Below are positions 58,426 through 64,000 of a stretch of 64,000 nt of DNA, one piece after another. Made by a program: the position numbers and the translations under genes. The notes beneath the pieces were generated by a model. That model was not told the origin of the DNA and searched no databases. It saw only the letters and a list, made by a program, of their open reading frames with translations. The stretch spans positions 8,122,001 to 8,186,000 of the forward strand of contig NZ_CP084058.1 of assembly GCF_020215645.1 (NCBI RefSeq). Reading direction: 5' to 3'. The DNA is from Nonomuraea gerenzanensis. GTDB taxonomy: Bacteria; Actinomycetota; Actinomycetes; Streptosporangiales; Streptosporangiaceae. Each line of letters opens with the position of its first letter. The stretch's first letter is position 1.

Positions 58426-59390
58426 GCGATTCCCTCCAGTAGTTCGATCAGATCACGGCCCGCCAGGTCAGGCAGGCAGCAGCCGGCCAGCGTGCGGGCC
58501 GAGGCGGTCCACCCCTCCGGGATCGCCTCGTAGCCGCCGCACGCCCCGGCCAGCGCTCCGGCGAGCGCGGGCGCAGAGTCGGCCAGCGGGGCCAGGCAGG
58601 CCGCCGCCGGGACGGCCCTGGCGAGATCTCCTCCCGCCGCCTCGGCCAGCGCCAGCGCCACCGGGACGGTCTGCGCGGCGCCCACGCCGTAGCTGTAGAC
58701 GTGGTCGAGCAGCGCGGCGTCCAGCGCGGGGATCGCGCAGAACGGATCGCCCGCCTTCCTGGCGACCTCGACGGCCAGGCGGGCGTTGCGGCCGATGGCG
58801 GTGTCCGCCGGCAGCGCGGCGAGCGCCGCCTCCACCGCCGCGCCCGCCTCGCCCGACGCCACGGCCTCCGCGACGGCGGCGGCCATGGCCTGGGCGGCCA
58901 GCACTCCGTCTGCGGCGTTCGTCACCTGCGCGTCCGGCGTCGGGTCCCTCCCCAGGACCCCGTACGCGACGGCCCTGACGGCGGCGGCGTCGTCGAAGTG
59001 GTGCGGGTTGTCGTGGCCCGAGGCGGGCGGCTCGACGCCCTTGGCCAGGTTGTCCAGCGCCGTGGCCACGGAGATGCGGGCCCTGACGTCCTCGCGTCCG
59101 GCGAGCTGCCCGAACGCCTCGGCGCGCGGGCGGTCGATGGTCAGCACCGTCCAGGCCAGCCACTCGGCGTCGTCCGACGGGCCCACCCGCAGCGGCGCGG
59201 TGGGCTGGTTGAGCGCGAACGGCACCGGCAGCGTGGTGACGCGGTGCTCCTCGGCGAACGCGTCCAGCTCGCGGTGCAGGCGGCGGCTCCACGGCGCGTG
59301 CAGGGCCGCGCGATGCCTGGCCGCCGGCCAGCCCACGGCGTCACCTATCGCGAGGCCGATGAAGGCGCCCCTGATCCTGTCCCCCGACAT
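58422..59390 (-). CDS. Degenerate ADP-ribosylglycohydrolase-family protein
   Basis: 322 residues, the shortest of the four. The fold is kept (GAFIGLAIGDAVGW, NAADGVLAAQAMAAAVAEAV, ALAGALAGACGGYEAIPEGW), but TDDT is SDDA (72-75) and the C-terminal D-x-D-S is reduced to LADS (one Asp, 271). A metal pair may not form, so it could be a non-catalytic partner or bind a different ligand. Overlaps the gene before and is seven bases after the gene behind. Confidence 0.82.
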   Translation of the reverse strand: MSGDRIRGAFIGLAIGDAVGWPAARHRAALHAPWSRRLHRELDAFAEEHRVTTLPVPFALNQPTAPLRVGPSDDAEWLAWTVLTIDRPRAEAFGQLAGREDVRARISVATALDNLAKGVEPPASGHDNPHHFDDAAAVRAVAYGVLGRDPTPDAQVTNAADGVLAAQAMAAAVAEAVASGEAGAAVEAALAALPADTAIGRNARLAVEVARKAGDPFCAIPALDAALLDHVYSYGVGAAQTVPVALALAEAAGGDLARAVPAAACLAPLADSAPALAGALAGACGGYEAIPEGWTASARTLAGCCLPDLAGRDLIELLEGIA

Positions 59391-59397
59391 GGTCTCC

Positions 59398-60465
59398 CTA
59401 CAGTCCTTCCGCCAGCTCGCCGGCCATCTTGTCGACCAGGTCGTCGGCCAGCTCGTCGGCGGCGTCGAACACGTGCAGGCCGGCCACGACGGGCAGGCAC
59501 TTGCCGGTCACGGGCAGGATCCGGGTGGCCCAGCGCTCGGGCACGCCGTACTGGCCCCGGCCGGCTCCCGCGAGGGCTCCGGCGATGGCGCCGATCGTGT
59601 CGGCGTCCCTGCCCAGGCTCACGGCGAACGTCACCGACGCCTCGACCTCGCCTTCGCCGGCCAGGTACGCGGCCATGGCCAGCGCCACTGCCTCGGGGGC
59701 GAGGTCCGTCCACGGATAGTGCCTGACCACGACGGCCTCGTGCAGCGCCTCGACGAGCTCCAGGTCATCACCGGGCGCGCCGCTCGCGCGGGCAGCGTCG
59801 TCGCGCGCACCGCTCGATCGGGCCGCGCGGGCGAGGGCGTCGCGGGCGCGGATCACGTTCCTGGCCGTCCACGAGTCCGCCGGGATCACCGACAGGGCGG
59901 CCGACACGACCTCGCGCGGCTCCGCCCCGGTCATCGCGGCGGCGACCGCGCCGGCCACCGCCCGGCCGCCGACGATGCCCTCGCCGGACCCGCTGACCAG
60001 CCCGTCCTGCTCCACCAGCCGCGCCGCCTCCGCCGGATCGCCCGGACAGAAGATCCCGTACGGCGCGGCGCGCATGGCCAGCCCGTCCGACCAGCCGTGG
60101 GAGTGCGCCAGCCCGGACATCGGCGGTTCGAGACCGCGGCGCAGCGCCTCGACGGTGCCCAGCTCGGAGAAGCCGGCCCCGCGCATCGGCCCGGTCACCC
60201 GGGGGATGATCTGCGACCGGTAGGCCGCGGCCACGTCCGCCGAGGTGAGCGCGTGGCCGTGCAGGGTCAGCAGGGAGGCCGCGAAGATCGCGTACTCCGT
60301 GTCGTCGGTGCCGCCGCCCTCGATCTCGGTGAGCCGGCCCCACCGCCGGCGGATCTCCGCCGGGGTGAGGTTCTCGGCCGGGGCGCCGAGGGCGTCGCCG
60401 GCCGCCAGGCCGAGCAGGCACCCCCGGGCCCTGTCGCGCAGCACGTCCCGCATGAGCACCGTCAC
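59398..60465 (-). CDS. ADP-ribosylglycohydrolase-family protein, complete metal site
   Basis: 355 residues from GTG overlapping the binding-protein stop (GTGA); an in-frame ATG at 60453 is the alternative. GCLLGLAAGDALGAPAE, EGGGTDDTEYAIFAASLL (Thr53-Asp54-Asp55-Thr56), GRDADTIGAIAGALAG (Asp287, Asp289) and the C-terminal helical part are all regular. A Ser/Gly/Ala-rich segment of about 30 residues (SSGARDDAARASGAPGD) interrupts the middle. First of four related genes in a row. Confidence 0.92.
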   Translation of the reverse strand: MTVLMRDVLRDRARGCLLGLAAGDALGAPAENLTPAEIRRRWGRLTEIEGGGTDDTEYAIFAASLLTLHGHALTSADVAAAYRSQIIPRVTGPMRGAGFSELGTVEALRRGLEPPMSGLAHSHGWSDGLAMRAAPYGIFCPGDPAEAARLVEQDGLVSGSGEGIVGGRAVAGAVAAAMTGAEPREVVSAALSVIPADSWTARNVIRARDALARAARSSGARDDAARASGAPGDDLELVEALHEAVVVRHYPWTDLAPEAVALAMAAYLAGEGEVEASVTFAVSLGRDADTIGAIAGALAGAGRGQYGVPERWATRILPVTGKCLPVVAGLHVFDAADELADDLVDKMAGELAEGL

Positions 60466-61772
60466 CGCTGGTAACGCTCCAACACCTTGTTCCCGTCCTC
60501 GACCAGCTTCGTGGCCACCTGGTCGATGGTGATCTTATTGGCGAAGTACTCCTGCAGCGCAGGCGTGGCGACCTTGCTCTTCCACTCGTCGAAGCCGTTC
60601 ACCTTCAGGAACGGCGCCACGACCAGGTTCTTGGCGGAGGCGGTGGCCACGTCCCAGCCGTTCTCCTCGGTGGTCATGGCCGGGTCGGCGGCGGCCTGCT
60701 GCGAGGTGGGCAGCAGCCAGTCGCCCTTGGCGAGCTTGGCCTGGTTGGCGCCGTTGAGGAAGAAGGAGATGAACTTCATCGCCTCGCCGGGGTGCTCGCT
60801 CTCCTGCGCGATCGACAGCGTCTGCGAGACCGCGCCCTGCTGGGCGCTGGTGCCCTTCGGCGCGGGCAGCGTGACCCACTCGAACCCGTCGGGAGCCTGC
60901 TCGACGACCTGCTGGCGCAGGTAGACGCCGGCGGGCAGCATCGCGAACTTGCCCTTGTAGAAGGCGGGCAGCGGGTCGGCGGTGCCCTGGCCGAGGGCGT
61001 CGGGGTCAGCCGACTTGTCCTTGTAGAGCTGGTCGTGGATGCGCTGGAGCACCTCGCGCTCCTCCGGGCCGACCTTGACGGTCGTCTTGCCGTCGGCGCC
61101 GGTCTGGAAGAAGGTGCCGCCGAAGTTGAGCGCCAGGTTGAGGGTCTTGTTGACGGGCGACTTCATCGCCCAGGCCACCCCGAAGGAGCCGCCCTTGGTC
61201 ATCTTCTTGGCCGCCTCGGAGAACTCGTCCCAGGTCCACGGCTCGTCCGCGGTGGGGACGCGCACCTCGGCCTCGTCCAGCAGCTTCTTGTTGGCGATGA
61301 TGACCTGCGACTCCTGCAGGAACGGCACGCCGTACACGCCCTGACCGCCCTTGCCGTCGGAGAAGGTGACGGTGTCCCAGGCGGGCTGCGGGATGTCGCT
61401 CTTGAGCTCGGCGGGCAGCTTGTCCTTCAGGTCCAGCAGGTAGCCGTCGGCGGCGAAGCCGGACAGCGCGGGCGAGTCGTTGTGGATGACGTCGGGCGCG
61501 GTGCCGCCGGCGAACTGGGTGACGAGCTGGTCGTTGACGTTGTCCCAGCTGCCCTGGACGTAGGTGACCTGGATGGTGGGGTTGGCCTTGTTCCACTCGT
61601 CCACGAGCTGCTTGTTGGCGGCGACGGACTCCTTCTGCCACGCCAGGCTGAGGAAATTGATCTTGACCGGCTCGTTGGAGGACGGTGCCGACTCGCTGCC
61701 GCCGCCTCCCCCGCCGCACGCGGCGGCGAGCGTGAGGACCGCCGCAGCCGCCAGAGCGGACGTGATTCGCAT
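60462..61772 (-). CDS. Sugar ABC transporter solute-binding lipoprotein
   Basis: 436 residues. Lipobox in LTLAAACGGG (Cys19). Cluster-B binding protein of the CUT1 (MalE/UgpB) type: VDEWNKANPTIQVTYVQGSWDNV, LVTQFAGGTAPDVI, GVPFLQESQVIIANKKLLDEAEV, TWDEFSEAAKKMTK, FYKGKFAMLPAGVYLR and GEAMKFISFFLNG. It should feed the two permeases encoded upstream. Placed third in its transport set, after both permeases, instead of first as is usual. It overlaps the first glycohydrolase gene. Confidence 0.93.
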   Translation of the reverse strand: MRITSALAAAAVLTLAAACGGGGGGSESAPSSNEPVKINFLSLAWQKESVAANKQLVDEWNKANPTIQVTYVQGSWDNVNDQLVTQFAGGTAPDVIHNDSPALSGFAADGYLLDLKDKLPAELKSDIPQPAWDTVTFSDGKGGQGVYGVPFLQESQVIIANKKLLDEAEVRVPTADEPWTWDEFSEAAKKMTKGGSFGVAWAMKSPVNKTLNLALNFGGTFFQTGADGKTTVKVGPEEREVLQRIHDQLYKDKSADPDALGQGTADPLPAFYKGKFAMLPAGVYLRQQVVEQAPDGFEWVTLPAPKGTSAQQGAVSQTLSIAQESEHPGEAMKFISFFLNGANQAKLAKGDWLLPTSQQAAADPAMTTEENGWDVATASAKNLVVAPFLKVNGFDEWKSKVATPALQEYFANKITIDQVATKLVEDGNKVLERYQR

Positions 61773-61781
61773 ATGAGCCTC

Positions 61782-62600
61782 CTAGCCCTTGACGGCGCCG
61801 GCCATCAGGCCGGACTTCAGTCGCCGCTGAATGATTGCGAAGAAGATCAGGCTCGGGATCGTCGCCATGAGCGACGCCGCGGCCAGCGGGCCGAGCCTGG
61901 CCACCCCCTCCGGGCCGGTGAACCTCACCAGCGTGAGCGGGAGCGTCATGACGTCCGGGTTCTGCAGGACGACCAGCGCGAACATGAACTCGTTCCACGA
62001 CGAGATGAACGCGAACAGCAGCGTGGCCACCACGCCGGGCGCGAGCAGCGGGGCGACCACGCTCGCGATCGAGCGCAGCCGGCTCGCGCCGTCCACGGCC
62101 GCCGCCTCCTCCAGCTCGCGCGGCACCGCGCGCACGTACCCCTGCAACATCCACAGCGCGAACGGCAGCGTGAACGTCACGTGCACGACGACCAGCCCCG
62201 GCAAGGTGTTGATCAGGTCGAGGTCCCGCAGGATCATGAAGAGCGGGATGATGATCAGGATGAACGGGAACACCTGGCTGACCAGCACCCACCCGATCGC
62301 GAGCTTGTTGACCAGGCCCCGGTGACGCGCCATGGCGTAGGCGGCCGGCAGCGAGATCAGCACCGTGATCACGCTCGCGAACAACGCCACGACCAGGCTG
62401 CGCAGCGCGGCGCCGATCAGGTCCTGCTCGCCGAACGCGTCGCCGAAGTTGGCCAGCGTCGGCTCGCGCGGGATCCACGTCGGCTCGGTCAGCGCCATCT
62501 CCTGCGGCGTCTTCAGCGCCGTGGACAGCAGCCACAGCAGCGGGAACGCCAGGAAGGCGACGTACGCCACCAGCGCGGCGTACTGCCCAACGCGTCTCAC
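61782..62600 (-). CDS. Sugar ABC transporter permease (MalG-like)
   Basis: 272 residues from GTG overlapping the preceding permease stop. Six helices; the cytoplasmic EAA loop reads ELEEAAAVDGASRLRSIASVVAPLL. N-terminal STALKTPQEMALTEPTWIPREPTLANF is typical of MalG-type subunits. Forms the channel with the other permease; the ATPase is not encoded here, as in actinobacteria where one MsiK serves many CUT1 systems. Confidence 0.94.
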   Translation of the reverse strand: MRRVGQYAALVAYVAFLAFPLLWLLSTALKTPQEMALTEPTWIPREPTLANFGDAFGEQDLIGAALRSLVVALFASVITVLISLPAAYAMARHRGLVNKLAIGWVLVSQVFPFILIIIPLFMILRDLDLINTLPGLVVVHVTFTLPFALWMLQGYVRAVPRELEEAAAVDGASRLRSIASVVAPLLAPGVVATLLFAFISSWNEFMFALVVLQNPDVMTLPLTLVRFTGPEGVARLGPLAAASLMATIPSLIFFAIIQRRLKSGLMAGAVKG

Positions 62601-63511
62601 TTGGCCTCCCTCATCTGCCGCCACAGGTACAGCCCGAGCACCGCGAGCACGACGATCGCCATGGCCAGGCCGAGCATCGAGGCGTAACCGGCCATGCGGT
62701 ACCTGAACGCCTCCTCGTAGGCGAACAGCATCGGCAGCCGCGTGCGCCCGCCGGGACCGCCCTGGGTGAGCACGTACACCAGGCCGAACTGGTTGATGTT
62801 CCACACGAAGTCGAGCGAGGTGATCGCCACGATCACCGGACGGAGCTGGGGCAGCGTGATGTTCCAGAAGCGCCGCCAGGTGCCGGCGCCGTCCATCTCG
62901 CCGGCCTCGTACAGCTCCTTGGGGATGTTCTGCAGGCCGGCGAGCAGCACGACCGTGGTCTGCGGCATGCCGGCCCAGATGCCGACCACGATGATCGCGG
63001 GCAGCGCGAGCGAGAAGTCGGCCAGCCAGTTGACGTGCGTGCCGAGCAGGTCGTTCAGCAGGCCCGCGTCGGGGTGGTAGACGAGCTTCCACATCAGGCC
63101 GATGACCACCGGCGGCATCGCCCACGGCACCACCGACAGCACCCTGGCCAGGCCGCTGAAGCGGAGCTTCTCGTTGAGCAGCAGCGCCAGGCCGAGCGCG
63201 GCCAGGAACTGCAGCACGGTCACCGAGACGGCCCAGATGGCGCCGATCTGGAACGACGACCAGAACTCCGCGTCGGTCAGCAGGCGGCTGAAGTTCTCCA
63301 GGCCGACGAACTCGGTCTGGTGGACGCGGGTGTTGCGGGCGTCGGTGAACGCCAGGCCGATGCCGTACAGGAGGGGGCCCACGCTGAACAGCAGCACCGG
63401 CACCAGGGCCGGCAACATCAGCACCCACATCTCCCGCGTCTGGCGCGAGATCCCGCGGCGCCTGGCCCGCGGGCCGCGCGGCGGCGCCGGTCGCGTCACG
63501 GTCGCCGTCAC
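62597..63511 (-). CDS. Sugar ABC transporter permease (MalF-like)
   Basis: 304 residues from GTG overlapping the LacI stop. Six helices after a basic cytoplasmic start (RPAPPRGPRARRRG). EAA loop: ELYEAGEMDGAGTWRRFWNITLPQLRP. Family features: VGLENFSRLLTDAEFWSSF, LARVLSVVPWAMPPVVIGLMWK. Partner of the MalG-like permease. Confidence 0.94.
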   Translation of the reverse strand: MTATVTRPAPPRGPRARRRGISRQTREMWVLMLPALVPVLLFSVGPLLYGIGLAFTDARNTRVHQTEFVGLENFSRLLTDAEFWSSFQIGAIWAVSVTVLQFLAALGLALLLNEKLRFSGLARVLSVVPWAMPPVVIGLMWKLVYHPDAGLLNDLLGTHVNWLADFSLALPAIIVVGIWAGMPQTTVVLLAGLQNIPKELYEAGEMDGAGTWRRFWNITLPQLRPVIVAITSLDFVWNINQFGLVYVLTQGGPGGRTRLPMLFAYEEAFRYRMAGYASMLGLAMAIVVLAVLGLYLWRQMREAK

Positions 63512-64000
63512 TGCCCGGCCTCCTTCCTGTCGTAGCCGGGGCCCGCGATGTCGGGGCGCACGGTGTCGGGGCGCACGGTGTCGGGGCCCGCGCTGTCGGG
63601 GCCCGCGGTGGATGCGCGGACGACGAGGCGGGGCGGCACGGTGACCACCTTCGGCTCGCCGTCGTCGCCCCGCAGGCGCTCCAGCAGCAGCTCGGCGGCG
63701 GCCTTGCCACGCTCGGCCGAGCCGAGCGAGACGCTGGTCAGCGACGGCCAGGAGGCCGCGGCGAGGTCCGTGTCGTCCATGCCGACCACCGCGACGTCCT
63801 CGGGCACCCGCTTGCCCGCCGCCCGCAGCACGTCCAGGGCGCCGAGCGCGATCAGGTCGTTGGCGCACATCAGCGCGTCCACGTCGGGCACCCGGCCGAG
63901 CAGCGCGGCCACGGCCTGGGCGCCCTCCTGGCGGTAGAAGTCGCCGATCTGCACGAGGCTCTCGTCGTGGGGCAGGCCCAGGTCCTGCAGCGCCTCCCGG
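63508..64000 (-). CDS. LacI-family regulator, 5' end outside the window
   Basis: Only the C-terminal 163 residues are here. Effector domain: DVDALMCANDLIALGALDVLRAAGKRVPEDVAVVGMDDTDLAAASWPSLTSVSLG and the closing RLVVRAS. The natural end is then followed by an odd tail of about 30 residues made of in-frame repeats (AGPDSAGPDTVRPDTVRPDIAGP), encoded by a 15-bp repeat near 63545-63606. The stop overlaps the first permease gene. It likely represses this operon until the imported sugar compound is present. DNA-binding part not visible. Confidence 0.88.
   Translation of the reverse strand, partial: REALQDLGLPHDESLVQIGDFYRQEGAQAVAALLGRVPDVDALMCANDLIALGALDVLRAAGKRVPEDVAVVGMDDTDLAAASWPSLTSVSLGSAERGKAAAELLLERLRGDDGEPKVVTVPPRLVVRASTAGPDSAGPDTVRPDTVRPDIAGPGYDRKEAGQ

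Overview
The window is high-GC actinobacterial chromosome. An SsgB-like sporulation protein, a complete mreB-mreC-mreD-PBP2-rodA cluster, CUT1 sugar-transport genes without their own ATPase, many GTG/TTG starts and ATGA/GTGA stop-start overlaps all point to a filamentous, sporulating actinomycete. My best guess, from overall protein style rather than any database comparison, is the Streptosporangiales (Nonomuraea-like).

Layout. 1-2760 is the end of an integrative element: two small cargo genes and a tyrosine integrase abut the 3' end of tRNA-Val(CAC), the likely attachment site; the rest of the element lies left of the window. 3307-6946: ssgB, then divergent DUF305 and LVIVD lipoprotein genes and an unknown gene. 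7079-9804: pabC, pabB and a LysR regulator. 9854-13306: a dehydrogenase-RidA fusion, hutH and an ArsR-type regulator. 13351-15997: hemerythrin, a ferritin-like protein and an SDR. 16084-16318: tRNA-Gly, tRNA-Cys and tRNA-Val(GAC), closed by a strong hairpin. 16636-21805: a large membrane protein, a SnoaL-like protein and a TPR-type protein. 21921-27432: the elongasome cluster. 27394-38650: mixed metabolism and regulation (amidohydrolase/DUF59/IclR, DUF4291, MFS versus CGNR regulator, LLM/FMN-reductase pair, GH46 chitosanase, secreted propeller, M1 peptidase). 38679-41083: a one-carbon operon (FchA-like, FolD-like, zinc-ribbon protein, glutamine amidotransferase). 41088-45273: acyl-CoA ligase, kynurenine 3-monooxygenase and an HGGYW hydrolase, plausibly tryptophan/kynurenine catabolism. 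45292-51465: endonuclease V, an F420-type reductase with an HxlR regulator, a compact cell-surface locus (three small exported proteins around a UPF0114 membrane protein), a HAD phosphatase, a YrdB-like protein and pyrF. 51532-54713: nucleotidyltransferase, leuA with a leader-peptide attenuator, and a GntR regulator. 54757-64000: a minus-strand operon, almost entirely overlapping or nearly so, running LacI (cut by the window edge), two sugar permeases, binding protein, four ADP-ribosylglycohydrolase-family proteins, ribokinase and a small acidic protein.

The most interesting system is the last operon. It combines import, four glycohydrolases of one family at different stages of active-site conservation, and ribokinase, which suggests uptake and stepwise breakdown of an extracellular ribosyl or ADP-ribosyl compound to ribose 5-phosphate. 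A second striking pattern is a set of short tandem-repeat arrays (17-28 bp units) that sit exactly on gene stop codons and repeat the gene's last codons plus stop; four unrelated sequences in this window share that architecture. Other notable items are the leuA leader, a possible chaplin-related locus, an MreB with a long Pro-rich insertion, a FolD lacking its usual catalytic lysine, and a dehydrogenase fused to a RidA domain lacking the canonical arginine.
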